DNA of 64,000 bases from Oscillospiraceae bacterium (GTDB taxonomy: Bacteria; Bacillota; Clostridia; Oscillospirales; Acutalibacteraceae), in the NCBI GenBank assembly GCA_015066205.1, contig SVOV01000006.1, positions 1 through 64,000 of the forward strand. Reading direction: 5' to 3'. Below are positions 17,541-28,947 of the stretch, piece by piece. How positions within the stretch are numbered: position 1 is the first letter of the stretch; every line of letters starts with the position of its first letter. A program made the position numbers and the translations under genes. The notes under the pieces are model-generated. The model was not told the DNA's origin. It searched no databases and was given only the letters and a program-made list of their open reading frames with translations.

Positions 17541-18752
17541 TTAAAAACTGTATTTTTCACGGATAGCGTTTCTCATCTTGTTGAGAGAGAACGGCTTGAT
17601 TTCATCGCAGATGCGCTCACGCATCTCTTTGCCTTCATCTGTATTCTGCGGAGCAGAGGTGAATTCAAGAGTTACACCGAGCTCTTTACAGACGCGGTCA
17701 ACAAAAATCGGCCAAAGCTCACCGATATCACCGATAACGGGAATGCTGTTTTCGAGGCGTGTAAATGCTGACATTTCCATACGGAACGGGATCTTTGTGA
17801 GCTTTGTCTTTGGAAGACCTTCATTGATTGCTTTCTGTATAAGCTCGCTCTGCTTGTTGAGATCCCATGAACGCTTAAGGTTTTCATCAAGGTCAAAACG
17901 GATGAGAGTCTTATCCTTGAGGCTGTATGTAGGAAGACCGTTCATTGAAGCCCATATACCGTGACCTGTGTATGTTTCAAAGGGACCGTCGTGGATTTCC
18001 TGAGTAAGAGCGACAGCAGATTCAATAATGACATCAGCCTCAGAAAGCATTTTGGCAATACGCTTGCAACGCTGGCTTACGGGAATACTGTCTGATATGC
18101 AAAGACCAACCTGACCGCCGCCGATGAGCTGGGGAACACTGACAAGGACAGGAACACCCTTGATTGCACCCGCACCGATCATTGTGTTCGGGTCAGCACC
18201 GAGACCTGCAACATACTCAAAGCTTTCTCCGAGTGTTTGTGCAGCAACCATGATTTCTGTTGAAACCGTTTCATTGAAATAACCGACAGGATAAGCCATA
18301 TTGCCTGCCGCCTTTATGATAACCTTACCCTCTGCCTGTTCGCAGATTGAAACAAGCTCTTCGTCAAGAGGAAGCTCCGAACGAATTCGTGCCCATTCCT
18401 CCTCGCTGAGCTGTGTAAGCTCGTAAATATTGCCGCGGCAACGGATGTTTTCGGGACATTTGTCGCCGAGAATATCCGCATCAAAGCGTTTTACTCTGTC
18501 GAGAGTACCGCCCATTTCATGAGAAATAACAGCAGAGCTTGTTGTTACGCCGTCAATAAGACCTGCGTGAATGAGAGCGGCAATAAGAGTTGTAACACCC
18601 TCGTGAAGATTCGGTCCGCTTCCTATAACAGCCGCAACCTTACCGCCGCGCTTTTTTACTTCTATAACCTTTTCAATAGCTGTGTTTAAAAATTCTTTTG
18701 TTTCATCAGGAAGTGCCTGATAAAGCTGTTCAACCAAAGCAGGTGATGCCAT
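17541..18752 (-). CDS. Uncharacterised 403-aa protein, possible NAD-binding (LOR/SDH or deoxyhypusine-synthase-like) fold
   Basis: VAAVIGSGPNLHEGVTTLIAALIHAGLIDGVTTSSAVISHEMGGTLD; family assignment tentative. Confidence 0.45.
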   Translation of the reverse strand: MASPALVEQLYQALPDETKEFLNTAIEKVIEVKKRGGKVAAVIGSGPNLHEGVTTLIAALIHAGLIDGVTTSSAVISHEMGGTLDRVKRFDADILGDKCPENIRCRGNIYELTQLSEEEWARIRSELPLDEELVSICEQAEGKVIIKAAGNMAYPVGYFNETVSTEIMVAAQTLGESFEYVAGLGADPNTMIGAGAIKGVPVLVSVPQLIGGGQVGLCISDSIPVSQRCKRIAKMLSEADVIIESAVALTQEIHDGPFETYTGHGIWASMNGLPTYSLKDKTLIRFDLDENLKRSWDLNKQSELIQKAINEGLPKTKLTKIPFRMEMSAFTRLENSIPVIGDIGELWPIFVDRVCKELGVTLEFTSAPQNTDEGKEMRERICDEIKPFSLNKMRNAIREKYSF

Positions 18753-18777
18753 AGTATATTCTCCTGTTCATAAATAC

Positions 18778-19341
18778 TTAAACATTAATTTTTTTGCCGA
18801 AGCAAGCATCGTCGTAGTCTATAGACAAAAGTGTAAAATTATACTTTTTGTAGAAGCCCATAGCTCTTTCGTTTCTCGGTCCGCAGGTAAGACAGACTCC
18901 GCAGACCCCTTTTTTTGCCAAATGGTCACACAGAGTGTCAATGAGCTTACCGCCCAAGCCCATTCTCTGATATTCAGGTAGAATATTAATATGAAAATGG
19001 GCAGGGTATTCTTCCTTGAATCTTTCGGGAACATTGTATGCGGTCGATGCCCATTCGTATCTGTCATCGCCGTAGCTGTCCGAGCGAGGAAGATATTCAC
19101 TGTCGAAGATCTTTTTGAAGTTGTCAAAGTTTTCTGCACAGATTATATAACCTACCACTTTGTCTTTATCTTCAAGAACGAAGCAGTTTTCAGGCTCATG
19201 CTCAATGTAATAATCGCAGAATGTGTTATGATAAAACAGTCCGGTCAAATAATTCGGCACTTCCTCGGGCCCTTCACTGTTATCGCACACAAAATGCATA
19301 TCAGCACGATCCTTTTCCTCGTATTTTCTGATAGATACCAT
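18778..19341 (-). CDS. GNAT acetyltransferase, OGA-HAT-like subgroup
   Basis: PENCFVLEDKDKVVGYIICAENF, LPEYQRMGLGGKLIDTL; paralogue at 38747-39301. Confidence 0.8.
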   Translation of the reverse strand: MVSIRKYEEKDRADMHFVCDNSEGPEEVPNYLTGLFYHNTFCDYYIEHEPENCFVLEDKDKVVGYIICAENFDNFKKIFDSEYLPRSDSYGDDRYEWASTAYNVPERFKEEYPAHFHINILPEYQRMGLGGKLIDTLCDHLAKKGVCGVCLTCGPRNERAMGFYKKYNFTLLSIDYDDACFGKKINV

Positions 19342-19457
19342 TATATCTCACCACCCTCAATCCGGTTTACAGGAATAGATTATCATAATGAATTAAAAAA
19401 AGCAACAAATTACTTGAAATTTTTTTGAAATAAGTGTATAGTTAAGATATACAGTTT

Positions 19458-20948
19458 TTGGGAGTAATTGCTATGAAATTTAAGGATAGTTTGACAAAAA
19501 AATCAGTAAAATCCTTGATAAATTTAATTATTTCAACTATGCCGAAGAGGTATTTTACAACACAGGAACGCTCGGATGAATTTATGCTTACGGGAGACAA
19601 AAAATTCCGTTCTGTAACCGGTAAAAATTGGACTGTCGGTTTCGGTAAAAAAGCATACACCCCTGATGATTATAACCAAAAGACATATTATATTGCCGGC
19701 TATGATTCTGATAATCCCGTTAAAGGGATACTTGATGACCTGTATGCAAGAGCAGTTTATATTGACGACAATACAGGTGACGGGGGTGTGATTTTCTGTG
19801 CACTTGATTGTGTCGGAATAAGCAGAAAGGATATAAATGACATAAGAAAGCTTGCTGTTGAAAGCGGAAGGCTCGGAAAGGTTAAATCAATTAACATTTC
19901 TTCAACTCATACGCACGCAGGAATCGATACTCAGGGGCTTTGGGGTAAAAAGATTTATAAAAGCGGTAAAGACAAAGCTTTTATGGATAAACTCAAAGAA
20001 TCCGCGGCTCAGGCTGTCATAACTGCTTTTGAGAGCAGGAAAGACGGAAAGCTATATTATGGTTTTGCTCCTGTTGAAGATATGCAGGCTGATGTCAGAA
20101 CTCCCGTAACCTATGACAAAAACCTGACAAAAATCCGCTTCTCTCCGGATGACAAATCCGGTGACATTTTCATAGTTAATTTTGCATCTCACGCAGAGCT
20201 GCTCGGAACAACATCGCTTGTCAGTGCCGATTTTCCCGCATATCTTATCAAGGAAATTGAGGACAGTGTTCCGGATGCTGATGCTGTTTTTTTCAACGGT
20301 GCCGTAGGCGGTATGATTTCTGCTAAGGAAATAAAAAAGGTCTACAGAGATTCTATCGACTGTGAAGCCTATATGAAGGACTTCGGAAGACAATTGGGCA
20401 AAGCAGTTCTTTCAATCCGAAATGAAACAGAGCTGAAGCCGATTCTTAATATAAGATCCAAGGGTGTTATTATTCCGGGAGAAAACACTGTGCTGATTCT
20501 TGCAAGATTTCTTAAGGTTCTCAATAACGATATAGGACGAACCGAAAAGAGAAGCAGGGCTTGTATTTATTCGGAAGTCGGATATATGGAATTGGGTGAT
20601 AAGGATGTTGCTGTTTTTCTTGTTCCCGGTGAGCTTTTCCCCGAGCTCTATAACGGTGAATTCCTGACAGAAAAGGACAGCGCAAATCACAGAAGGGCAA
20701 GCTATAAAACGGTCCTTTCCGAAATGACAGAGTGCAAGCACAAATTTGTTATCGGCCTTTGCAACGATGAGTTGGGCTACATTCTTGCTGAAAACGATTT
20801 TCTGCTTAATGAGACCCTGCCTTATATCAACAAGGCTACCGATGATATGGACAGAGACCACTACGAGGAAACTAACTCAACCGGACCTGAAACAGGCAGA
20901 ATTATTCTTGAAGAAACTGAAAAGCTGATCAGATCGGCTTATAATTGA
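19458..20948 (+). CDS. Neutral/alkaline ceramidase-like protein, paralogue 1
   Basis: 496 aa; SSTHTHAGIDTQGLWG, SADFPAYLIKEIE, GLCNDELGYILAENDF, HYEETNSTGP. Confidence 0.7.
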   Translation: MGVIAMKFKDSLTKKSVKSLINLIISTMPKRYFTTQERSDEFMLTGDKKFRSVTGKNWTVGFGKKAYTPDDYNQKTYYIAGYDSDNPVKGILDDLYARAVYIDDNTGDGGVIFCALDCVGISRKDINDIRKLAVESGRLGKVKSINISSTHTHAGIDTQGLWGKKIYKSGKDKAFMDKLKESAAQAVITAFESRKDGKLYYGFAPVEDMQADVRTPVTYDKNLTKIRFSPDDKSGDIFIVNFASHAELLGTTSLVSADFPAYLIKEIEDSVPDADAVFFNGAVGGMISAKEIKKVYRDSIDCEAYMKDFGRQLGKAVLSIRNETELKPILNIRSKGVIIPGENTVLILARFLKVLNNDIGRTEKRSRACIYSEVGYMELGDKDVAVFLVPGELFPELYNGEFLTEKDSANHRRASYKTVLSEMTECKHKFVIGLCNDELGYILAENDFLLNETLPYINKATDDMDRDHYEETNSTGPETGRIILEETEKLIRSAYN

Positions 20949-20958
20949 TTATAAGGAG

Positions 20959-22710
20959 ATGTCAACAATGAAAAAGCGTTCCCGTTCTTTTATCGCAATT
21001 CTTCTTGTATTTACTATGCTTTTTTCTGTAAACTCAATTACTGCTTTCGCAAGCGGTGAACAGGACAATAATCCCGTTTATTTTGTTTCAAATATGCTCG
21101 GAGGCTTTATTGACAGCTTGATAAGGCTGTTGGGTGTTCTTGCTCCCACGCCTGACTACTCGACGGTTGAGGAATACTTTGCATCAGACAGTGAAAATTT
21201 CTATAAAGGAACGGAAAGCTTTATTGACAATGCTGCCGACGGAGCAAAATGGTCTCTCGGCTTCGGCAAGGAAAGCATTGTTCCCGATAATCTTCGTGAC
21301 GGAAGCAAAGAATACTATACCGGCGGATATTTTACTCAAAAGGTCAACGGTGTTTTTGATGACCAGAAGGCTGTTGCAATCGCACTCAATGACGGGTCGG
21401 GACGCGGAACAACTGTTTTCGCTTCAATTGACGGTATCGGTGTCGCAAATGCAGATGTAAGGGCAATAAGGAGTGCCGTTGAGCTGAAACTCAGGGAAAA
21501 AGGTATTGTAAGTGATATCAATGCCATCAATATCAATGCAACGCATTGCCATACAGTTATTGATACTCAGGGTATCGGACTTGACCTGATACCGAAAATC
21601 TTTTCCAGCTTCTTCTTCGGAGCAAAACGGTCGATGAATACCGAGTTCCTTGAGGTTATGATAGACCGCACTTCCGATGCGATCGTTGAGGCATACGAAA
21701 ACACGGAAACAGGCAGGCTCTTTTATTTTGAAACCGCTGAAATGGGCAAGGACGAGGAGCATGGCTTGTATCTTGAAGACGAATATCCTTATCTTGTAAA
21801 CAAGAGATACTTTACCGAAAATTATCAGAATTTGTTTGCCTGCTTTAAGTTTGTTCCCGATAACAAGAATTCTGCGTCAACAATCTTAACAAATATAGGT
21901 GCTCACCCCACGCTTATTGACGAAGAAACGAAGCTTCTTTCTGCCGATTTTCCCGCATTTATGGAAAAGAAAATCAACGATGCCGGTATGAATTTTATGT
22001 TTATTCAGGGGGCGCAGGCTCCCGTTTCAGTTAATAAATGGGCTGAACTGCCCGTTAACACTGTAAGTGAGGTTGATGCAGAGATCGCACTGAATCCCTC
22101 CGCGGAGGATTATAAGACAGCTATTCTTTTCGGTTACGAGTTTGCAAGACTTGTGCTTGAGGCGCAGAATAACCTCAAAGAAATTGAGCCCATTCTCAAT
22201 GTAAAGATGACGGAATATACTGTTCAGGTCGAAACAGGTCTTTTAGGATACGGAGCGACAGAAGGCTTTATCGGCACAATGATGGTTGAGGATACGGAAA
22301 GCAAGACGGGCTATTCAATTGTGACGGAAGCCGGTTACATAGAAATAGGTAATGATATTGTTCTTCTGACCGTACCCGGCGAAATTGTTCCGCAGCTTAT
22401 TTACGGTAATGTTGTGACGGCTGAAGACTCATATCGCGGAACTCAATGGACTTATGAAGCAACTGCGGATCTTATACCGGAAGGAAAAACCGTTCTTGTT
22501 ATGGGACTTTGCAACGATGCCATAGGCTATATTCTTCCCGATAATGATTTCGCGCACTTTATCACGGACATCATCTGGGACGCAGACGGCGCAGAAAGAC
22601 TTTTTGGGCCGTACCGCAGACATTATGAGGAAATGCTTTCAGCCGGAAGTTCTGCAGGTTCAACAACTGTTTCGGTGCTTAATGAGCTTGCAAAGAGCAT
22701 AAATTCATAA
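20959..22710 (+). CDS. Secreted ceramidase-like protein, paralogue 2
   Basis: 583 aa, signal peptide; ATHCHTVIDTQG, SADFPAFMEKKI, GLCNDAIGYILPDNDF, HYEEM. Confidence 0.7.
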   Translation: MSTMKKRSRSFIAILLVFTMLFSVNSITAFASGEQDNNPVYFVSNMLGGFIDSLIRLLGVLAPTPDYSTVEEYFASDSENFYKGTESFIDNAADGAKWSLGFGKESIVPDNLRDGSKEYYTGGYFTQKVNGVFDDQKAVAIALNDGSGRGTTVFASIDGIGVANADVRAIRSAVELKLREKGIVSDINAININATHCHTVIDTQGIGLDLIPKIFSSFFFGAKRSMNTEFLEVMIDRTSDAIVEAYENTETGRLFYFETAEMGKDEEHGLYLEDEYPYLVNKRYFTENYQNLFACFKFVPDNKNSASTILTNIGAHPTLIDEETKLLSADFPAFMEKKINDAGMNFMFIQGAQAPVSVNKWAELPVNTVSEVDAEIALNPSAEDYKTAILFGYEFARLVLEAQNNLKEIEPILNVKMTEYTVQVETGLLGYGATEGFIGTMMVEDTESKTGYSIVTEAGYIEIGNDIVLLTVPGEIVPQLIYGNVVTAEDSYRGTQWTYEATADLIPEGKTVLVMGLCNDAIGYILPDNDFAHFITDIIWDADGAERLFGPYRRHYEEMLSAGSSAGSTTVSVLNELAKSINS

Positions 22711-22786
22711 AACTGTTACTTAAAGTATCAGACGACGAAGGCAGTGCAGATGATCTCCGCATTGTCTCCGTTTTTTTTTGCATAAA

Positions 22787-22821
22787 GAAAACCGTCTCAC
22801 TTGCAGTGAAACGGTTTTTTT
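22787..22821. terminator. Convergent terminator
   Basis: AAACCGTCTCAC-ttgca-GTGAAACGGTTTTTTTT. Confidence 0.75.
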
Positions 22822-22868
22822 TGAATATTCAGAATATAATGTACTGAAAATAATGCGGGACTTGTAAA

Positions 22869-23294
22869 TTATCCCAAAGCTACCATACTGAAAACGAGAG
22901 CAAACAGTGCAACTGTTTCACAAAGACCTACAACAGTAATGTACTGGGAAAAACCCTTTCCTGTTTCGGCCAAAGCATCTGCACCTGCAGCACCGGCTTT
23001 ACCTTGTACATAAGCTGAAACTGCCATTGCAAGACCTGATGCGATACCGAGACCGAAAAGAAAAGCAGGGTCTGCGGTGGCTGATTTCATCTGCTGCATA
23101 AGAAGAAATCCGTAAATAGTCTGTGTAAGAGGTGCACCTGCAAAAACAGTAAGAATGAACGGTGCAGCCTTGTTACTCATATAACACTTTTTCCATGCGC
23201 CGATCGATGCCTGACCTGCAATGCCGATACCGATTGCTGAACCGATAGCGGCAATACCCATTGCCAATGCTGTACCTAATAAACCTAAATCCAT
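22869..23294 (-). CDS. ntpK: V-type ATPase subunit K (c-ring)
   Basis: 141 aa; two hairpins, PLTQTIYGF, YVQGKAGAAG, LCETVALF. Confidence 0.92.
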   Translation of the reverse strand: MDLGLLGTALAMGIAAIGSAIGIGIAGQASIGAWKKCYMSNKAAPFILTVFAGAPLTQTIYGFLLMQQMKSATADPAFLFGLGIASGLAMAVSAYVQGKAGAAGADALAETGKGFSQYITVVGLCETVALFALVFSMVALG

Positions 23295-23311
23295 AGTAAT
23301 TCTCCTTTATT

Positions 23312-25237
23312 TTAATCAAATTGTTCATTAAATGGTTTGAATTTATGTCCGCTCCAGGACATATCGAGGTGAGATGAAAATTCCAATGTGTTCAGTCTGA
23401 TTCCGTGAACGATGACAGACAGAACATTAAGAATCATATTAAGTCCGTGTCCGAATACCAGAAGGACTATGGCAATTATCATAAACATAAAATTGCCAAG
23501 CAACGGACTTGCAAGTTCGTTTACGGTTGCGGATATCGCGGCCCCCGCAAGACCAACCGCCCAAAGCCTTATATATGAAACTATATCTGAGAAAACATTT
23601 ACTACACCCAGCAAAACAGAGACAATGTTTTTCAGACTTTCAAGTACAGATTTAATAATACTGCCTTCATAATTTGCAAATATAAAGCTCATAACAAATC
23701 CGACAATAACGAGCACAAGAGCAACTGTTCCCACGGGAATACCGCCGATCACGAGTCCGAAGCTGAAAACAGCTGAATTAACAACAAAACTCAGTACTAC
23801 ATAATAGATACCTGCAAGCTGCAGTATTGAGCCGATATCACCGAGAATTTTTATTGATTTTCTGTTTCTTTTTGCAACCTTGAGATGAGCCACTATAAGC
23901 TGAATAAGAGCCAATGTGAAACAGAAGATCTGAAGATTCTGTGCAGTGGTCAGTCCTGCCTCGCCGTTGGTCCAGAACGGATACCATATTTTATCTGCAT
24001 AGACATTCGAAATAAACGGTATTGATATCTTTTGAAGCCATTCGGGAAGCTTTTCAGCAGGAAGACCGCCCCATGTACAGGTTACCGTGCCCCAGATTAT
24101 TGTTGAAAAACCAAATAGACCTACTAACAGAAATGCGGGCGGAATTTCCTTTTTAGCTCTTGCCGATTTGATAATCAAAACTGCGGCAACCGCTGAAATC
24201 AACAGTCCGTAAACTCCGTCACCGAATATAATTCCGAAGAAGATGAGTATAAAGCCTAAAAACCAACCGGAAATATCATACTCAAAATAACCCGGAACTG
24301 TACCTAAAAAGTCAGTGAGGGGATAAATAAGGCTTACAAACTTATTGTTTTTGAGCTTTGTCGGTACATTATCCTCTTCTGTGGGGTCTTCAATAAGAAG
24401 TCCCCAAGAATTAGCTTTAGCTGTTTCTTTAAGGTGCGGAAGGTTTTCTTCTTCGACATATCCCGTAAAATATGAAACAGTAGTATCGTTTTTATCGGCC
24501 TCCGACAAGCTTTCTTCTGCCATACCTGTGGCATATACCTCAAATTCAATTTCCTTTTCGCAGGCTCTGACAGTGTTCTTCAAGCTATGATTATATTCTG
24601 CGTAGCTAATTATTTTTTTATCTGTTTCTTCTACGGCTTTACTGATTTCTTCAAGCCTTTGTTTTATCTGAGCTGTGGAAAGCTGCGGCAATTCAAAACG
24701 ATAGCTTTTGAGTTTTTCAGCTATTTCTTCACCCTCGGCATCAGATATGATCAGAGCAAACTTCACTGAATTTTTGGTTTTTTCTAAACTTATGGTCTTA
24801 ACTTCTTCAGGTATACTGCTATATTCAGCTCCCGAGGTTTCATAAAAAGAAATGTTAACCCCTTTATTTATCAGATATTTAATGTCGTCAGGGTTGACTT
24901 CGCCCCAGCCTTTAAGGCGATCAAGCTCAGAGCTCAATAAATGCTGTTCATTCAGGTAAGCTTTCTTTTTTTCTGCTAATGAAGTTATTTCTTTTGCCGC
25001 TGAAACAGCTTCAAGGGCAGTTATGTCTTTCTGCTCAACATTTTTAGTTTTGTTTTCGCTTAACAGAAAAGATGCACTTTCAAGCAAAGATATCTGTTCC
25101 TTTAATTCATCGATTCTTTTTCCTGTGCCTTCAGTTATTTCTATGTGAAGAATTCCTGCTTTGCGAAGTTTTTTAAGAGCTTCTCTTTTTTTATCTCCCA
25201 TAACTACAAGAGAGATCTTTTTCATCGGTACGATCAA
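23312..25237 (-). CDS. ntpI: V-type ATPase subunit I
   Basis: 641 aa; soluble coiled N-terminal half and multi-TM C-terminus, SYIRLWAVGLAGAAISATVNELA. Confidence 0.92.
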   Translation of the reverse strand: MIVPMKKISLVVMGDKKREALKKLRKAGILHIEITEGTGKRIDELKEQISLLESASFLLSENKTKNVEQKDITALEAVSAAKEITSLAEKKKAYLNEQHLLSSELDRLKGWGEVNPDDIKYLINKGVNISFYETSGAEYSSIPEEVKTISLEKTKNSVKFALIISDAEGEEIAEKLKSYRFELPQLSTAQIKQRLEEISKAVEETDKKIISYAEYNHSLKNTVRACEKEIEFEVYATGMAEESLSEADKNDTTVSYFTGYVEEENLPHLKETAKANSWGLLIEDPTEEDNVPTKLKNNKFVSLIYPLTDFLGTVPGYFEYDISGWFLGFILIFFGIIFGDGVYGLLISAVAAVLIIKSARAKKEIPPAFLLVGLFGFSTIIWGTVTCTWGGLPAEKLPEWLQKISIPFISNVYADKIWYPFWTNGEAGLTTAQNLQIFCFTLALIQLIVAHLKVAKRNRKSIKILGDIGSILQLAGIYYVVLSFVVNSAVFSFGLVIGGIPVGTVALVLVIVGFVMSFIFANYEGSIIKSVLESLKNIVSVLLGVVNVFSDIVSYIRLWAVGLAGAAISATVNELASPLLGNFMFMIIAIVLLVFGHGLNMILNVLSVIVHGIRLNTLEFSSHLDMSWSGHKFKPFNEQFD

Positions 25238-25866
25238 ACGGCTGACACCTCCGTTTCCGAAGATGCTTCATCGCGGGCGGCAATTTTGCGTTTTGAAATC
25301 TTTGAACGCACAACCGCACTGACCTGCTGGTCTGCCATATAAATTGATATCTTTTTGATATTTGCCTTTGTCTCGGGAATTTTTACTTTTTCAAACAAAT
25401 TGACCCTTTGGGAAGTAGAAAGTAATTCCTTCTCCAAAAGTCTTACCTGTTCATCTAACACTTCAGCCTCTAAATCAAGCGACATTGCTTTTTCCATATG
25501 GTTAGCGGCAATATCCACCCAAAGCGGTGTTTCATAAAGATCATAATCGCCTCTGGTAAAATCCGCCCCTTCAAAGGTGGGAATCGTAACGCCGGCAATG
25601 TTTCCCGTCCCTTTTCGGATGTTGCTTACAGTTAAGATTTTGTCAGGGAAAGCACTTTCTTCACTGAAAACGGCGATCCAAGAAGAAAAACCTTTTTCTA
25701 AGTCTTTCCGTTCTTGTCTTACCGAGGATGCCTTTGCTTCAATTATTCTTATTTCCGATTGAAGCTGTTGCTTTTTTAGTGTCAGTGTAGGCAAATATCT
25801 TTGATACATTTTCAGAGCATCTTTTTGTACCTTTAACTCATTTTTAGTTAATTTGATTTTTGCCAA
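25234..25866 (-). CDS. ntpD: V-type ATPase subunit D
   Basis: 210 aa; KIKLTKNELKVQKDALKMYQRYLPTLTLKKQQL. Confidence 0.9.
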   Translation of the reverse strand: MAKIKLTKNELKVQKDALKMYQRYLPTLTLKKQQLQSEIRIIEAKASSVRQERKDLEKGFSSWIAVFSEESAFPDKILTVSNIRKGTGNIAGVTIPTFEGADFTRGDYDLYETPLWVDIAANHMEKAMSLDLEAEVLDEQVRLLEKELLSTSQRVNLFEKVKIPETKANIKKISIYMADQQVSAVVRSKISKRKIAARDEASSETEVSAV

Positions 25867-25879
25867 ATTTCAGTCCTCC

Positions 25880-27181
25880 TTACTTTACAGGCCAGAATTC
25901 ATCTGTAAGGTCTGACTTAATTCCTGTTTCATCCTTTTGGAAACATTCTGCAAGAATCTGCCAACCAAGGTCAAGTGACTGCTCAAGTGATAAATTGACC
26001 GACAGATCCATAAGCTTGTTTTCAAAAAGCTGACCGTATTTCAGTAATTTCTCATCCCAACGGTTCATAGAAAAGCCCATGTTTTTCTTTTCTAATGTTT
26101 CTTTGTAGGATGAATACAATCTTATCATAGAATCCATAAGAATACGGTGATCCTTACGGGTTTTGCTGTTGACATTCTGCTTCAGTCGTGAAAGTGAACC
26201 GAAGGGTTCAATTCTTCCGCCCTTGAGATAATACTGACCCTCAGTAATATATCCGGTGTTATCGGGAACAGGATGTGTTACATCATCACCGGGCATTGTG
26301 GTAACCGCAAGCACCGTGACAGAGCCTGAACTGTCAAAGTCAACTGCCTTTTCATAACGCGAAGCAAGCTGGGAATAAAGATCACCGGGATAGCCGCGGT
26401 TTGAGGGAACCTGTTCTTGTGTGATAGCAATTTCCTTCATTGCATCGGCAAAGTTTGTCATATCTGTAAGAAGCACAAGGACATCCTTATCCTGTAATGC
26501 AAACTGCTCTGCTACAGCAAGTGCCATATCGGGAATCATCATACATTCAACCGTAGGGTCAGAGGCAGTATGAACAAACATTACCGTTTTGCTTAAAGCA
26601 CCGCCGTTTGACAGCTCTTCCTTGAAATAAAGAAAATCGTCATATTTAAGTCCCATACCGCCGAGAACGATAACATCTGCTTCAGCCTGCAATGCAATAC
26701 GGGCAAGAAGCTGGTTATACGGTTCGCCTGAAATTGAAAAAATCGGAAGCTTCTGCGAAACCACAAGAGTGTTGAACATATCAATCATAGGGATATTTGT
26801 TCTCATCATTCTGTTTGCAAGGATTCGTTTTGTCGGATTGACCGACGGACCGCCTATAGGCTTCATATTATCCGTAAGTGCGGGACCTTTATCTCTGGGT
26901 TCGCCTGAACCGTTAAAAATTCTGCCGAGAAGGTCGTCGCTGAAAGAAACTCTCATATCGTGACCTAAAAAGCGAACCTCATCACCTGTTGAAACACCCT
27001 GACCGCCGGCAAAAACCTGTAACGAAACGATATCTCCGTCAATTTTATTGACCTGCGCGAGTGATTTGCCGAAACGGGTGTTTATCTGTGCAAGTTCGTT
27101 GTAGCGTATGCCCTGTGCTTTAACTGTAATAACATTACCTGTTATTGATTCTATTTTGTTGAATACCTTGTTCATTATCAC
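25880..27181 (-). CDS. ntpB: V-type ATPase subunit B
   Basis: 433 aa; typical B-subunit sequence ([40 protein letters not shown]). Confidence 0.95.
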   Translation of the reverse strand: MIMNKVFNKIESITGNVITVKAQGIRYNELAQINTRFGKSLAQVNKIDGDIVSLQVFAGGQGVSTGDEVRFLGHDMRVSFSDDLLGRIFNGSGEPRDKGPALTDNMKPIGGPSVNPTKRILANRMMRTNIPMIDMFNTLVVSQKLPIFSISGEPYNQLLARIALQAEADVIVLGGMGLKYDDFLYFKEELSNGGALSKTVMFVHTASDPTVECMMIPDMALAVAEQFALQDKDVLVLLTDMTNFADAMKEIAITQEQVPSNRGYPGDLYSQLASRYEKAVDFDSSGSVTVLAVTTMPGDDVTHPVPDNTGYITEGQYYLKGGRIEPFGSLSRLKQNVNSKTRKDHRILMDSMIRLYSSYKETLEKKNMGFSMNRWDEKLLKYGQLFENKLMDLSVNLSLEQSLDLGWQILAECFQKDETGIKSDLTDEFWPVK

Positions 27182-28947
27182 TCACCGCCTTTCAGGAGAA
27201 GCTCTGCTTCACGGCCTATTCTGCCTTGACCGACAGCATACATTGAGTCTATTTCAGCCTCTGCTTTGGCAAAAGCTTCGCTTTCAAATTCGGTATAATT
27301 CCAGTCAATAAACTTCTGTCTCATACGATTAAAGAAGCTTCGGGCATCATCTTTGCTGTCAAGAGCATATTCACTGCCGAGAATATACACAAGCTTATCT
27401 GTTACATAACGCTGACGCTCTTTTGTACAGTTTGCTTCAATGGGATCAAAAGAGTTCTGCTGAAGATAAACTGAGTCAAGCATTTCTGCTTTCAGATATA
27501 TGATGTAATCCTCAATGCTTGTGCCTTCTTCGCCGACGACCTTCATCATTGAACCGATTTCGTCACCGTGAAGAAGAATGTTTTTGCAAAATCCTGATTT
27601 CTCAGGGGCTGTAACAGTTTTATATTTTGACCAGGAAATAAGCGGGTCTATAGCAGGATACTTTCTCGCATCAGAGCGTTCACGCGAAAGTCCGTGGAAA
27701 GCTCCGACCACCTTGAGTGTTGCCTGAGTAACGGGTTCCTCAAAGTTACCGCCTGCAGGTGAAACCGTACCGCCGATCGTTACGGAACCGCAGCTGCCGT
27801 CAGGCAGACGCACATAACCTGCTCTTTCATAGAATGCTGCAATATATGATTCAAGATAAGCCGGGAATGCCTCTTCACCGGGAATCTCTTCAAGTCTGCC
27901 GGACATTTCACGCATTGCCTGAGCCCAACGCGATGTGGAGTCAGCCAGCATTAAAACATTGAGTCCCATCTGTCTGTAATATTCAGCAAGAGTTACGGCT
28001 GTATAAACCGAAGCTTCACGGGATGCAACAGGCATAGAAGAAGTATTACAAACAATAATTGTTCTTTCCATAAGGGAACGGCCTGTTTTCGGGTCGGTAA
28101 GTTCAGGAAACTCTGTCAATGTTTCAACGACCTCACCTGCGCGTTCACCGCAGGCAGCAATAATGACAATATCAACATCCGCATATTTTGAGGTGGTGTG
28201 CTGTAAAACTGTTTTGCCTGCTCCGAAAGGCCCCGGTGTACAATAAGTACCGCCCTTTGCGACAGGGAAGAAGGAGTCAATAAGACGCACCTTGGTTTCC
28301 ATTGTTTCGACAGGTGACAGTCTTTCGCTGTAGCACTTAATTGCACGCTTGACAGGCCATTTGAACGACATTGAAACAGAGATTTCTCTGCCTCTTTCAT
28401 CTGCTAATACCGCAATTTCTTCGTTGACGGTATATTCTCCTTTTTCAGCAATGGATTTTAATGTGTATATTCCGAGTAAATTAAAAGGTACAAATACTTT
28501 ATGTGTGAAAGGACCTTCGGGAACGGTGCCAATATATTCACCTGCTCGAAGAATGTCCCCGATTTTTGCAGTGGGGGTAAATTCCCATTTCTTTTCTGAA
28601 TCAAGACCGTCTGCATAATTTCCTCTTTCAAGAAACCAGCCTGCCCGTTCAGCTAACACCGGCAGGGGATTCTGAAGTCCGTCATATATCTGCCCCAAAA
28701 GTCCGGGACCTAATTGTGCAGAAAGCATTTCACCGGTGAAATCCACTTCATCTCCGCACTTAATACCGCCTGTCATTTCATAAACCTGAATCTGTGCGAT
28801 ATCTCCTCGAATTCGTATAACCTCACTCTTGAGTTTGGTGCCGTCGACATTAACATAGCAGATTTCATTCATAGAAACAGTATCTTCAAATCTTACAGAT
28901 ACAAGGTTGCCGTTAATGCCAACTACTTTACCTTTGTTTGCGGTCAT
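27178..28947 (-). CDS. ntpA: V-type ATPase catalytic subunit A
   Basis: 589 aa; Walker [40 protein letters not shown]. Confidence 0.95.
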   Translation of the reverse strand: MTANKGKVVGINGNLVSVRFEDTVSMNEICYVNVDGTKLKSEVIRIRGDIAQIQVYEMTGGIKCGDEVDFTGEMLSAQLGPGLLGQIYDGLQNPLPVLAERAGWFLERGNYADGLDSEKKWEFTPTAKIGDILRAGEYIGTVPEGPFTHKVFVPFNLLGIYTLKSIAEKGEYTVNEEIAVLADERGREISVSMSFKWPVKRAIKCYSERLSPVETMETKVRLIDSFFPVAKGGTYCTPGPFGAGKTVLQHTTSKYADVDIVIIAACGERAGEVVETLTEFPELTDPKTGRSLMERTIIVCNTSSMPVASREASVYTAVTLAEYYRQMGLNVLMLADSTSRWAQAMREMSGRLEEIPGEEAFPAYLESYIAAFYERAGYVRLPDGSCGSVTIGGTVSPAGGNFEEPVTQATLKVVGAFHGLSRERSDARKYPAIDPLISWSKYKTVTAPEKSGFCKNILLHGDEIGSMMKVVGEEGTSIEDYIIYLKAEMLDSVYLQQNSFDPIEANCTKERQRYVTDKLVYILGSEYALDSKDDARSFFNRMRQKFIDWNYTEFESEAFAKAEAEIDSMYAVGQGRIGREAELLLKGGE

